Source: Hymenobacter ruricola
GTDB taxonomy: Bacteria > Bacteroidota > Bacteroidia > Cytophagales > Hymenobacteraceae
NCBI RefSeq assembly: GCF_015694525.1
Contig: NZ_JADQDM010000004.1
Location: forward strand, 124,001-188,000
Reading direction: 5' to 3'
DNA: 64,000 nucleotides
In this document: positions 17,801-25,751 of the stretch, piece after piece
Layout of the letters: each line of letters opens with the position of its first letter
How positions within the stretch are numbered: position 1 is the stretch's first letter
Position numbers and translations under genes: made by a program
The notes under the pieces: model-generated
Databases searched by the model: none
Told to the model about the DNA's origin: nothing
What the model saw: the letters and a program-made list of their open reading frames with translations, nothing else

Positions 17801-20328
17801 GGGCCTGGCAGGACGCGGGTGCCTTGTTCCTGCAAAACGGCTACAACAACACCTTCGACAGCGGCACGGCTTCGTCGGGCAAGCCCTGCTTCTCCGGCAA
17901 ATCGTCGGGCCTGGAGGGGACTGCGGCTTTCCAACAGTCCCTGGTCAACCTCGCTTCGTTTAGCGGGCAGTCCATCCGGGTGCGCTTCCAGTTCCAGTCC
18001 GACTCGAACAATCCCTCCGCGAATGCCCTGCCGGGCTGGTTCGTGGACGACATTCAGGTGATGAGCGGCTGCGGCGGCTTGCAGCAGGTGCAGCTGCTGA
18101 ACAGCGCGGGCGCCCTGACGGGCAGCTACGCCCAGGCCACCTTCCTCACCCCGCTGGCCGTGCCCGTCATCACCCTGCTCAACCCGAACAGCGGGCCGGT
18201 GGGCACGAGCGTCATCGTCACGGGCACGGACCTGGCCAACGCCACCGGCCTGACCCTGAACGGCGCAACCATTGCCTTGAGCAACGTTACGGCCAACACT
18301 GCTACGAGCCTGACCTTCACGCTGCCCGCCGGCGCCACCACCGGCCTGCTGACCGTGGCCACCGCCGGTGGCACCAGCAACGGCCTCACCTTCACGGTGC
18401 TGCCGGCAATCAATACCTGGACCGGCGCCCTGAGCACCGACTGGAACACGGCCGGCAACTGGACCAACGGACTGCCCACGGCCACCACCGATGCCCTGAT
18501 TCCGGGCAACGTGACCAACATGCCTGCCATTGCCTCGGCCACGGCCGACGTCCGCAACCTGACCCTGAACGCGGGCGCTACGCTCTCGCAAACGGCCGGC
18601 ACCCTCAACGTGCTGGGCAACCTGACCAACAACGGCACCTTCCGGCCCACGGGCGGCACGGTGGTGCTGGGCACCACCTTCCAAACCAACGGCCCCAACC
18701 TGCTGGGCAGCGCCGCCGTGCGCTTCTGGGACCTGACCGTGAACCCCAACGGCGTGCTGCTGAGTACCTCGGCCGGCGCTTCGGTGCAGCACTTGCTCAC
18801 GTTGAACGGGGCTTTTGTGACGCAGGGCAATACGTTCACGCTGGAAAGCAACGCCACGAACACGGCCCTGGTGGTGAACAATGCCGGGGGCTTCGTCTTT
18901 GGCGCGGCCACGGTGCAGCGCTACATCGACCCTAGTCAGAACCCGAACCGGGGCTATCGCCACGTCTCGGCGCCCGTGGGCACCGCCACGGTGGCCAGCC
19001 TGACCACCAGCACCTTCACGCCGGTGGTGAACCCGGCCTATAACACGGTGGGCAACACCGTGACGACCTTCCCCACGGTGTTCGGCTACGACCAGACCCG
19101 CCTGGCCACGGCCGCCACCCCAGCGGCCGCCTTCGACAAGGGCTGGTACTCGCCCGGCGCCCTCACCGACCCACTGGCCGTGGGCCGGGGCTACACCGTG
19201 AACCTGGCCGCCAACCAGACCTGGAACTTCACCGGCGCGCTCACCAACGGTGACGTGACGCAAACCCTGGCCCGCAACGCCGGGGCCACGGCCGCCGACG
19301 CGGGCCTGCACTTGGTGGGCAACCCCTACCCCGCGCCCCTGGACTGGAGCCGGGTGGCCGCCGCCGACCGCCCCAACGTGGACGGCGTCATGTACGTGTT
19401 CACCAGCGACGACCCGGCCAACCCCTACGCCGGCACCTACCGCTTCTACCAAGTAAACCCCGGCGGCGACTTTGGCACCGTGAGCCCGGTGCTGCCGCTG
19501 GGCAAGGCCTTCTTCGTGCGCGTGACCCCGGGCCAGACCAGCGGCACGCTCGCCTTCAAGAACGCCCACCGCGTGACCAGCTTTGCCGCCCCCGTCCCCG
19601 TCTTCCAGCGCCCGGCCGACGCCCGCCCGGCCGCGCACCTGACCCTGCGCGCCGCCGCCGGCAGCGCCCCGACCGACGACGCCTTCGTCTACTTTGACGG
19701 CGCCGCCACCGACGGCTTCGACGCCGCCTACGACGCCGAGAAGCTGGCCAACCCCTCGGGGCTGAACCTGAGCAGCAGCGGCACGGCCACTCCGCGCCTG
19801 TGCGTCAACGGCCTGGCCCCGCTCACCGCCACGCAACGCGTGGTGCCGCTGGCCGTGGGCGTGCCCGCGGCCGGCAGCTACACGCTGAACGCCGCCGAGC
19901 TGCGGAACCTGGGCAGCACCCCCACCTACCTGCGCGACTTGCAGACGGGGGCGGTGGTGGACCTGGCCCAGCAGCCCAGCTACTCGTTCACGGTGAGCAA
20001 CGCCGCGGCGCTCATCACCGGCCGCTTCGAATTGGTGTTCTCGCCGCAGGCCGTGCTGGCCACGGCCCCGGCCGCGCTCGCCGCCCAGGTGGGCCTGTAT
20101 CCCAACCCGGCCAGCACGGCGGTGACGGTGGAACTGCCCGCCTTGCTGGGCCGCAAGGCCGTGACGGCGGGCCTAGTGGATGCCCTGGGCCGCGTGGTGC
20201 GCACGCAGGTGCTGCCCGCCGGCCTGGCCATCCACACGCTGCCGCTCACCGGCCTGGCCACGGGCGTGTACTCGCTGCGCCTGCAAACCGACGTCGGCGT
20301 CATTGTGAAGAAGCTGGTCGTGGAATAG
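14890..20328 (+). CDS. T9SS-exported M36 (fungalysin-like) metallopeptidase, 1812 residues
   Basis: A secreted zinc protease. After the signal peptide (ends near QPARAQS) comes an FTP-type propeptide, then the M36 catalytic domain. Zinc ligands are HEYGH (residues 585-589) and Glu613 in GEGWSD. A PA domain is inserted near residues 440-560 (IALIYRGSCNYVVKVKAAQ). After the catalytic part come a DUF11-like beta domain (TITDELPAGLQY, ~820), a jelly-roll-like region, an IPT/TIG domain (~1090-1175), a WxxAxNW-type strand repeat region, and a T9SS sorting domain (LYPNPAS near 1735 to KLVVE at the end). The start follows the promoter at 14819. A large tail beyond the protease suggests a surface or adhesive function; substrate unknown. 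Confidence 0.92.
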   Translation: MRNLYAHCLVATGLLAVAWQPARAQSEAARQATELAWQTRQQWANSDVAQKDLRISSAHAEAAGILYAYPQQLQDGIPVYNQVVTLVFKGGKLANHAGSFVPAKAFAGLSAVPQVPAATAVATAIAALPGHPDARPAAQESPNGPDQQQRFAPAGVARRPIVARLVWAKDKNQRPHLAWNVNVDVLASADWLNIRVDATTGQVLDQDNWTVSEKAAHPAAAPGRQATASARPQAPFLRRPSGAKGILAVTPASYIVVPFPGERPDVTTPTTETNPWLRAGAGNAATTHGWHFDGTTNYTDTRGNNVWAYDDSLKQNAPGRLVTSTGTAGSLVFNDVPNFSAKPTLGRNRRAATVNLFYWNNLMHDVMYQYGFNEASANFQTDNIGRGGVGADHVRAEAQDGLGLNNANFNTPPDGTSGRMQMYLFNPVTSNTLVVTAPAAIARTYTMAEGAFSTQNLLANKGPVSGTLAYYTDPGAGTHIACTSPSSTSVSGKIALIYRGSCNYVVKVKAAQNEGAIAVVMVNNAPGPPVTMGGTDNTVVIPAVMVSQADGATLAGQLNAGATVQLTLNAPLQLDGDFDSGIMAHEYGHGISNRLTGGGPNVSCLGNAEQAGEGWSDFFALMMTTDWTATPLTDGPRARPMGTYVQGQATSGSGIRRYPYSTSLAVNPLTYADMAASTEVHNIGEIWAATLWDMTWNIIQQQSSIEPNLYNSASTGGNAVALQLVMQGLKMQPCEPGYLDGRDAILAADSLLYGGRYHCAIWGAFARRGMGYSAREGSSNSATDQTAAYDLPGVRLRRRSTPLVGNQFAINLAATCECQTQTPVTITDELPAGLQYISSTGGTLSGSTVTFPALSFATGQQRNFQIVAQTAAGAGCAVTMPVNDDREANTVGGFTPAVVAGGASNAWAPSTTRAHSGTAAWRAGDPDAASDVTLTSAAFTPGAFSVLSFYHYFNSEARYDGGLVAISVNNGAWQDAGALFLQNGYNNTFDSGTASSGKPCFSGKSSGLEGTAAFQQSLVNLASFSGQSIRVRFQFQSDSNNPSANALPGWFVDDIQVMSGCGGLQQVQLLNSAGALTGSYAQATFLTPLAVPVITLLNPNSGPVGTSVIVTGTDLANATGLTLNGATIALSNVTANTATSLTFTLPAGATTGLLTVATAGGTSNGLTFTVLPAINTWTGALSTDWNTAGNWTNGLPTATTDALIPGNVTNMPAIASATADVRNLTLNAGATLSQTAGTLNVLGNLTNNGTFRPTGGTVVLGTTFQTNGPNLLGSAAVRFWDLTVNPNGVLLSTSAGASVQHLLTLNGAFVTQGNTFTLESNATNTALVVNNAGGFVFGAATVQRYIDPSQNPNRGYRHVSAPVGTATVASLTTSTFTPVVNPAYNTVGNTVTTFPTVFGYDQTRLATAATPAAAFDKGWYSPGALTDPLAVGRGYTVNLAANQTWNFTGALTNGDVTQTLARNAGATAADAGLHLVGNPYPAPLDWSRVAAADRPNVDGVMYVFTSDDPANPYAGTYRFYQVNPGGDFGTVSPVLPLGKAFFVRVTPGQTSGTLAFKNAHRVTSFAAPVPVFQRPADARPAAHLTLRAAAGSAPTDDAFVYFDGAATDGFDAAYDAEKLANPSGLNLSSSGTATPRLCVNGLAPLTATQRVVPLAVGVPAAGSYTLNAAELRNLGSTPTYLRDLQTGAVVDLAQQPSYSFTVSNAAALITGRFELVFSPQAVLATAPAALAAQVGLYPNPASTAVTVELPALLGRKAVTAGLVDALGRVVRTQVLPAGLAIHTLPLTGLATGVYSLRLQTDVGVIVKKLVVE

Positions 20329-20351
20329 CCGCCCGCCGCTTCACGGACCTG

Positions 20352-20390
20352 AAAAAGGCCCCGACTGCTTTGGCAGTCGGGGCCTTTTTT
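20352..20390. terminator. Bidirectional terminator between the M36 protease and HAD genes
   Basis: AAAAAGGCCCCGACTGC pairs with GCAGTCGGGGCCTTTTTT around a 4-base loop. A-rich and T-rich flanks serve both convergent genes. Confidence 0.9.
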
Positions 20391-20407
20391 GTGGGCAGGT
20401 CTGATGG

Positions 20408-21127
20408 CTAGGTGAGTTGCATGTAGTTGCGCTGGGCGCGCTGCTTGTCGGGCTTGGGCACCCGGGGCTGCCCGGCCAACAGTTCCAGCAGGTGCTCGGG
20501 CGTGAGGCCAGTGAAGTCCTTGATGACGGTGAGCGGGGCCTGGAAGGCCTTGGCGGGCAGGAAGGACGCCACGGCCACGCAGCGCATGCCGGCCTTGTAG
20601 GCAGCCTGCTCGCCCAGCACGGCGTCTTCAAACACGATGCATTCTTCGGGTTTGGCGCCCAGCTTGGCGGCGGCGATGGAGAAGGTGTCGCCGTGGGGCT
20701 TGCCGCGCTCCACGTCTTCCTTGCCGATGACGACATCGAAGAAGCGGCGCAGGTTGAGGTGGTCGACGATGTAGGCAATGGTTTCGGGCGGCGAGCTGGT
20801 GCCCAGGGCAAGGCGGAAGCCGGCCGCCCGGGCCGCTTCCAGGAACCGGCTGAGGCCGGGCGTCTCGCGGCGCTTGCTCCAGTACAGCGTGCGGTAGAGA
20901 AACTCGCGCTGCGAGGAATACTCCTTGAGCTGTTTCTCGGGCACGGGGTCGCGGAAGACGGTTTTGAGGATGTTGGTGGCCGGCATGCCGTTGAGGCGAA
21001 CCAGGAGTTTGCGGGCGTTGGTGGTCAGGCCCAAGTCGCGGAACAGGAGTTGGAAGGCGCGGGCCTGGTAGGGCGTGTTGTCGATGAGCACGCCGTCCAT
21101 GTCGAAGATGAGGGCTGGGGTTGGCAT
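20408..21127 (-). CDS. HAD-superfamily hydrolase (beta-phosphoglucomutase-like)
   Basis: A 239-residue phosphatase or phosphomutase of the HAD superfamily. Motif I is DMDGVLIDN near residue 9, motif II is LGTSSPPET, and motifs III and IV are in GKPHGDTFSIAAAKLG and CIVFEDAVLGEQAAYKAGM. The four-helix cap between motifs I and II makes it subfamily I, like PgmB and PhnX/Gph relatives. The substrate cannot be told. The ATG at 21127 was chosen because MPTPALIFDMDGV is the usual short N-terminus. The frame stays open further upstream, but it runs through a REP-like palindrome and the divergent alkaline phosphatase gene. Confidence 0.88.
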   Translation of the reverse strand: MPTPALIFDMDGVLIDNTPYQARAFQLLFRDLGLTTNARKLLVRLNGMPATNILKTVFRDPVPEKQLKEYSSQREFLYRTLYWSKRRETPGLSRFLEAARAAGFRLALGTSSPPETIAYIVDHLNLRRFFDVVIGKEDVERGKPHGDTFSIAAAKLGAKPEECIVFEDAVLGEQAAYKAGMRCVAVASFLPAKAFQAPLTVIKDFTGLTPEHLLELLAGQPRVPKPDKQRAQRNYMQLT

Positions 21128-21147
21128 AAGTAGAGCATTTGAAAGAA

Positions 21148-21247
21148 CGTCAGGCGGAGCGCAGCGAAGCATCTTTACCGCGAGAGTAAATCTGGTCGAT
21201 GGGATTGCATTGCGCGGTAAAGATGCTTCGCTGCGCTCTGCATGACG
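21148..21247. repeat. REP-like palindrome between the HAD and alkaline phosphatase genes
   Basis: 35-bp arms at 21148-21182 and 21213-21247 with two mismatches, core GAGCGCAGCGAAGCATCTTT. It lies between two divergent genes, just upstream of the TATCTTTG element of the phosphatase gene. Confidence 0.85.
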
Positions 21248-21264
21248 AGGCCGGGGCCCGAGGG

Positions 21265-21272
21265 TATCTTTG
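21265..21272 (+). promoter_or_regulatory. Putative -7 element (TATCTTTG) of the alkaline phosphatase gene
   Basis: Exact match to TAnnTTTG, about 28 bases before the TTG at 21300. It overlaps the alternative TTG start at 21270, which makes that start unlikely. No clear -33 TTG at the usual distance. Confidence 0.5.
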
Positions 21273-21299
21273 CGGCTGCTTAGCCTTACCCGCTTTCCA

Positions 21300-23015
21300 T
21301 TGAAAAAGATACTACCGTTCACCTTGGCCGCCGTGCTGGCCGCTGCCCCGGCCTTCGCCCAGAAGGCCGGCAAGCCCGTGCCCCGCCCCAAGCTGGTGGT
21401 CGGCATTGTGGTCGACCAGATGCGCTACGACTACATCTACCGCTACTGGAACAAATACCCGGCCGGCGGCTTCCGGCGGCTGCTGGGCCAGGGATTCAGC
21501 TACGAAAGCTGCCACTACAACTACGTGCCCACCTACACCGGCCCCGGCCACGCCAGCGTGTACACGGGCACCACGCCGGCCGTGCACGGCATCATCGGCA
21601 ACAACTGGTGGGTGCGCGAGGAAGGCCGCGAAACCTACGTGACCGAGGACAAGACCGTGCAGGCCGTGGGCGGCACCGAAGCCGCCGGCCAGATGTCGCC
21701 GCGCCACCTGCTGGCCACCACCATCACCGACGAGCTGCGGCTGGCCACGAACTTTCAGGCCAAAACCATCGGCCTCAGCATGAAGGACCGGGGCAGCATC
21801 CTGCCGGCCGGGCACTCGGCCACGGCCGCCTACTGGTACGACGGCACCAACGGCGCCTTCATCAGCAGCACGTTCTATCAGCCGGCTTTGCCCGATTGGG
21901 TCACCAAATTTAACGCCGCCGGCCACGCCGCCGAGTACCTGGCCAAGCCCTGGAATACGCTGCTGCCCCTCGCCGACTACACCGAAAGCTCGCCTGACGA
22001 CGTGCCCTGGGAAGGCGCTTACAAAGGCGAAAGCAAGCCCGTGTTTCCGCACGACCTGCCCACGCTGGCGGCCGGCGCGCCCGCCTCAGTGCAGCCCGCC
22101 CTGAAGAACTCGGGCGAAACCAGGAACCCGCAGGCGCCCACCCAGAACCTCGACCTCATCCGCAGCACGCCCTTCGGCAACTCGCTCACCACCGACTTCG
22201 CTCTTGAAGCCCTGCGCCAGGAGCAGATGGGCCAGCGCGGCGTGACCGACTTCCTGGCCATCAGCTTCAGCAGCACCGACTACGTGGGCCACCAGTTCGG
22301 CCCCAATTCCATCGAAGCCGAAGACACCTACCTGCGCCTCGACCGCGAGCTGGCCCGCCTCCTCGACGCGCTGGACCAGCAGGTGGGCAAGGGCCAGGCC
22401 CTCGTCTTCCTGACCGCCGACCACGCCGCGGCCCACGCCGTGGGCTTCAACCAGGCCCACCGGCTGCCCGGCGGCGGCGTGGGCCCCAGCGTGATGCGCG
22501 ACTCGGTGCAGCGCGCCCTCACGCGCCAGTACGGCCCCGGCCAATGGGTGCTCAGCTACGAAAACCAGCAGGTCTACCTCAACCGCCAGCTGCTGCGCAA
22601 GAAGAACATCGACCTGGCCAAGGCCCAGCAGGACGTGGCCGCCGCGCTGCTCACGCTGCCCGGCGTCACGCAGGCCCTCACGGCGCTGGATTTGCAGCGC
22701 GCCCATTGGAGCGAGGGCCTGGGCATGTACCAGGAAAACGGCTTTTTCGCCCCGCGCTCCGGCGACGTGCTCACCGTGCTGGCCCCCGGCTGGCTCGAAG
22801 CGTATGCCTACCCGGTGGTGAAGGGCACCACCCACGGCTCGAGCGGCGCCTACGACACGCACGTGCCGCTGCTGTTCTGGGGCTGGGGCGTGAAGCACGG
22901 CGAGTCGGCCGCCGCGGTGCGCATCGTGGACATCGCGCCCACCATCGCGCGCTTCCTCCACATCCAGGAACCTAGCGGTTGTTCGGGGGTTCCTTTGGTG
23001 GAGGTGCTGCGTTGA
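21300..23015 (+). CDS. PafA-like alkaline phosphatase (alkaline phosphatase superfamily)
   Basis: A secreted phosphomonoesterase of the PafA/NPP-like group. Residues 1-20 form a signal peptide (ILPFTLAAVLAAAPAFA). The mature enzyme has VVGIVVDQMRYDYIYRYW with a metal-binding Asp, the nucleophile threonine in VPTYTGPGHASVYTG (Thr80), the ligand motif SFSSTDYVGHQFGPNS, TADHAAAHAVG, and a late STHGS-like HGSSGAYDTHVPLLFWG. Length 571 is normal. The start is TTG, chosen because the next in-frame TTG upstream (21270) overlaps the likely promoter. Expected to release phosphate from organic phosphoesters in the periplasm or outside. Confidence 0.9.
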   Translation: MKKILPFTLAAVLAAAPAFAQKAGKPVPRPKLVVGIVVDQMRYDYIYRYWNKYPAGGFRRLLGQGFSYESCHYNYVPTYTGPGHASVYTGTTPAVHGIIGNNWWVREEGRETYVTEDKTVQAVGGTEAAGQMSPRHLLATTITDELRLATNFQAKTIGLSMKDRGSILPAGHSATAAYWYDGTNGAFISSTFYQPALPDWVTKFNAAGHAAEYLAKPWNTLLPLADYTESSPDDVPWEGAYKGESKPVFPHDLPTLAAGAPASVQPALKNSGETRNPQAPTQNLDLIRSTPFGNSLTTDFALEALRQEQMGQRGVTDFLAISFSSTDYVGHQFGPNSIEAEDTYLRLDRELARLLDALDQQVGKGQALVFLTADHAAAHAVGFNQAHRLPGGGVGPSVMRDSVQRALTRQYGPGQWVLSYENQQVYLNRQLLRKKNIDLAKAQQDVAAALLTLPGVTQALTALDLQRAHWSEGLGMYQENGFFAPRSGDVLTVLAPGWLEAYAYPVVKGTTHGSSGAYDTHVPLLFWGWGVKHGESAAAVRIVDIAPTIARFLHIQEPSGCSGVPLVEVLR

Positions 23016-23537
23016 TTTGCTGGTTACCCGATGTGTTGATGTGCTTTATCCTCCGTGGGAGTGGGGCTGCCAGCGCGGGCAGAGGAAATGATTTTCGACA
23101 AAATCTTGCGAATGCTCAGCAGGCGCGGCAGCAGCTCGCCGGGGCTTTCGTAGGACGGGGCGTGGTGGCAGAGCAGCAGCCAGTAGTCGGTTTCTTCGGC
23201 TTCTTTGGCCGCAATTTTACATTTGTGCACAAAGTCGGCGCGGCTTTCGGAACTTTGCGCCTCCCGAACGTTCGCACCAATCGCCGTGCCGCTCCTTATC
23301 AGCTGTTTTGCCATGACGTAGCGCCGCTACGCTTCCAGGCGCTCGGTGTAGTCAATAATCAACAGCGAAAATTCAAAAGTCAGCCGAACAATCAGGTTGT
23401 CGGTTTCAGGAATTGCCACGGCAGAGCTTTTAAGAATCAACAAATTATACTTCAAACATAACTTTCGCTTCGGCTTTCAGGCGGCCTTTTGCTCCGCAGC
23501 CACGCAGCACATCAGCACATCAAGTAATCAGCAAATC
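23011..23537. repeat. ~33-bp imperfect inverted repeats flanking a broken gene
   Basis: The segment 23011-23044 and the reverse complement of 23505-23537 agree at about 27 of 33 positions; both contain AGCACATCA-type and CAGCAAATC words. They lie on either side of the four-helix-bundle pseudogene. The left copy overlaps the end of the alkaline phosphatase gene and of the pseudogene. Confidence 0.55.
23024..23443 (-). pseudogene. Four-helix-bundle protein (23S rRNA intervening-sequence family), broken by an amber codon
   Basis: The downstream part reads MAKQLIRSGTAIGANVREAQ, then a helix with ESRADFVHKCKIAAKEAEET, the signature of the four-helix-bundle/IVS family. Continuing upstream in the same frame gives the expected first helix ([19 protein letters not shown], then TERLEA) but a TAG codon at 23327-23329 interrupts it just before RRYVMAKQ. 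In this family that site is usually a coding residue, and CAG to TAG is a single change. So it is either a pseudogene or a sequencing error. The upstream start is uncertain (TTG near 23443). A 97-residue product from the internal ATG at 23314 is possible but would lack helix 1. Function of the family is not settled. Confidence 0.7.
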
Positions 23538-23543
23538 CAAAGA

Positions 23544-24110
23544 ATGGCCCATTTTAATCCCTGGCACGACGTGTCGCGCGGCGACGAGACGCCCACCATC
23601 GTGCAATCCATCATCGAAATCCCCAAAGGCAGCAAGGGCAAATACGAGCTCGACAAAGAAAGCGGCCTGCTGAAGCTGGACCGCGTGCTGTTCTCGGCCG
23701 TGCACTACCCGGCCGCCTACGGCTTCATCCCCCAAACGTATTGCGACGACAAGGACCCGCTCGACATCCTGGTGCTGTGCTCGGTCGACATCGTGCCCAT
23801 GTGCCTGGTGGAGGCCAAAGTCATCGGCGTGATGCAGATGGTGGACCAGGACGAGGAGGACGACAAAATCATCGCCGTGGCCGCCCACGACATTTCCGTC
23901 AATCACTACAACGACATTTCCGACCTGCCCCCGCACACGCTGCTCGAAATGCAGCGCTTCTTCGAGGATTACAAAGCTCTGGAGCACAACAAGCACGTGG
24001 TGGTGGAGCGCTTCATGGGCAAGGAAGACGCCTACCGCATCATCAACGACAGCATCACGCTCTATAATACCACCTTCGGCGAGCAAAAGGCGGTGCTGGC
24101 AGAAAAATAG
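23544..24110 (+). CDS. ppa: Inorganic pyrophosphatase (family I)
   Basis: Hydrolyses pyrophosphate made by nucleotide polymerisation and activation reactions, pulling these forward. 188 residues. Family I features are visible: [17 protein letters not shown] (substrate-binding Lys/Glu), [23 protein letters not shown] with the metal-binding Asp cluster, and a later [10 protein letters not shown]. The ATG at 23544 gives [10 protein letters not shown], the usual start in Bacteroidota; the open frame upstream runs into the inverted repeat. A hairpin 31 bases after the stop probably ends its transcript and overlaps the next gene's start. Confidence 0.93.
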   Translation: MAHFNPWHDVSRGDETPTIVQSIIEIPKGSKGKYELDKESGLLKLDRVLFSAVHYPAAYGFIPQTYCDDKDPLDILVLCSVDIVPMCLVEAKVIGVMQMVDQDEEDDKIIAVAAHDISVNHYNDISDLPPHTLLEMQRFFEDYKALEHNKHVVVERFMGKEDAYRIINDSITLYNTTFGEQKAVLAEK

Positions 24111-24141
24111 CCCAAGCCCGACCTTAGCAGCGTTTTTTCGT

Positions 24142-24185
24142 AAAGGCGAAGCATGACCATTCAGCGTCCTGCTTCGCCTTTTTGG
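24142..24185 (+). terminator. Terminator-like hairpin spanning the ppa end and the next start codon
   Basis: AAAGGCGAAGC (24142-24152) pairs with GCTTCGCCTTT (24171-24181) and is followed by T residues. The ATG of the next gene (24153) is in the loop side, so its first codons form part of the hairpin. Confidence 0.7.
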
Positions 24186-24836
24186 CGTTTTATCTACGAA
24201 AACAGTCTGCTACTGGTGATTACCGCCATGGTAGTGCTGACCTTGGGCGGCCAGTTCCTCACCGGCTGGCACGACTACAACGACGAGCTGCAGGAAATGG
24301 GCCTGGCCCAGCTGTCGGCCGGGCAGTACTTCACGTCGGGCCATTTCCTCGAAGCCACGTTTGAGAACTGGGAAAGCGAGTTTCTGCAAATGGGCCTCTA
24401 CGTGCTGCTAACTGTGTGGCTGCGCCAAAAAGGCTCTTCGGAATCGAAAAAACTCTACGAAGAGGAAGAAGTGGACGCCGAACCCGACCCCACTAAAAAG
24501 GACGCGCCCTGGCCCGTGAAGCAGGGCGGCTGGGTGCTGGCGCTGTACAAGAACTCGCTGAGCATCGCCTTCTTTCTGCTGTTTTTTGCCTCGTTCTGGC
24601 TGCACGCCAAGGGCGGGGCCGAAGTTTACAGCATCGAGCAGGTGCACGACGGCAAGCCGCCCGTCGACACGCTGGAATACATGGCCACCTCGCGGTTCTG
24701 GTTCGAGTCGTTGCAGAACTGGCAGAGCGAGTTTCTCAGCATCGTGAGCGTGGTCGGGCTCAGCATCTTCCTGCGGCAGCACGGCTCGCCCCAGAGCAAG
24801 CCCGTGGACGCCCCGTACAGCGAAACCGGGGACTAG
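24153..24836 (+). CDS. DUF6766-family membrane protein
   Basis: A 227-residue protein of unknown function. Two halves repeat the same plan: a membrane helix, then a loop with an (E/Q)NW(E/Q)SEFL motif, then another helix ending in LRQ(K/H)GS. The first copy is FENWESEFLQMGLYVLLTVWLRQKGS, cited here as NWESEFL and LRQKGS; the second is NWQSEFL with LRQHGS. A charged loop (EEEEVDAEPDPTKK) separates them. This looks like an internal duplication. The only ATG in frame lies inside the terminator-like hairpin after ppa. Its stop codon is directly followed by the GTG start of the next gene, so the two are probably cotranscribed. Confidence 0.8.
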   Translation: MTIQRPASPFWRFIYENSLLLVITAMVVLTLGGQFLTGWHDYNDELQEMGLAQLSAGQYFTSGHFLEATFENWESEFLQMGLYVLLTVWLRQKGSSESKKLYEEEEVDAEPDPTKKDAPWPVKQGGWVLALYKNSLSIAFFLLFFASFWLHAKGGAEVYSIEQVHDGKPPVDTLEYMATSRFWFESLQNWQSEFLSIVSVVGLSIFLRQHGSPQSKPVDAPYSETGD

Positions 24837-25742
24837 GTGCGGCCCAGTGGCGCTCCGGCGCTAATTTCGGCCGTGCCCACGCCGTCGGTTCCTGCTTCTC
24901 GTTTGTCGTGGCCCCGGCGGGGGCTCGACGCCGTGCTGTTCAGCAGCGTGTGGCTGTCGGCCGCCGCGGCGGCCCAAACGGCGTACAGCCTGCACCTGTG
25001 GCCCCCGCTCCACGCGGCCGGCTACCGCCTGGTGCTGCTGGTGTTCGCGGCCACGTTGTTGGTGTATAATCTTGACGCGGCGCTGCCTTTCAAGCACCGG
25101 CAGCCGGCGGGCACCTCGGGGCGCAAGGCCTGGCAGCAGCGCCACCGCCGCGGGCTGGCCCTGCTGGCGGCCGGGGCGGCGCTGGTGTCGGGCGGGTTGT
25201 TTCTGGCCGATGGCTGGTGGCGCTACCTGCCCCAACTGCTGCCGCTGGCGGCGCTGGCGCTGCTGTACTCGTGGCCGCTGCTGCGCTGGCGCGGGCAGCG
25301 CCGGGCCCTGCGCGAAGTGCCCCTGCTGAAGGTGTTTCTCATTGCGGGGGTGTGGTCACTGGTCACGGTGGGGCTGCCGGCGCTGTTGCTGCGCCACCCG
25401 GTGGCGGCGGTGGCGGGCCTGCTGGCGCTGCGCTTTTGCCTGGTGCTGGCCCTGGCCATCGTGTTCGACATCCGGGACCTGAGCCGCGACCGGGCCGCGG
25501 GCACGCCCACGTTTCCGGTGGTGCTGGGGCTGCGGGGCGCCAAAGCCGTGGCGCTGGCCTTTCTGGGCGCGGCCATGGGCCTGGGCGTGGCGTGGGGGCT
25601 GCCCACGCTGGGCTTGCTGCTCACGGGGCTGCTGGCGGCCGTGGTCATTGTGCTGGCCGATGAGCGGCGCGACGACTACTTCTTTGCCCTGCTGGCCGAT
25701 GGCGTGCTGCTGGTGCCGCCCGTGCTGTATTTCCTGAGCTGA
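24837..25742 (+). CDS. UbiA-like prenyltransferase-family membrane protein
   Basis: A 301-residue protein with about eight membrane segments. UbiA enzymes attach isoprenoid chains to aromatic or other acceptors using two Asp-rich motifs. Here the first is weakened (VYNLDAALPFKHR instead of NDxxDxxxD) and the second is DIRDLSRDRAAGTPTFPVVLG, which fits better. With the first motif degenerate, activity and substrate are uncertain. GTG start abuts the previous stop (TAG-GTG), which suggests translational coupling. It ends nine bases from the convergent nnr gene, with no terminator between. Confidence 0.65.
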   Translation: MRPSGAPALISAVPTPSVPASRLSWPRRGLDAVLFSSVWLSAAAAAQTAYSLHLWPPLHAAGYRLVLLVFAATLLVYNLDAALPFKHRQPAGTSGRKAWQQRHRRGLALLAAGAALVSGGLFLADGWWRYLPQLLPLAALALLYSWPLLRWRGQRRALREVPLLKVFLIAGVWSLVTVGLPALLLRHPVAAVAGLLALRFCLVLALAIVFDIRDLSRDRAAGTPTFPVVLGLRGAKAVALAFLGAAMGLGVAWGLPTLGLLLTGLLAAVVIVLADERRDDYFFALLADGVLLVPPVLYFLS

Positions 25743-25751
25743 AACCAATCC

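Noticed and set aside
22979-23461. 160-codon plus-strand frame opposite the four-helix-bundle remnant
   Set aside because: No family, and the minus strand carries a recognisable conserved protein interrupted by one stop.
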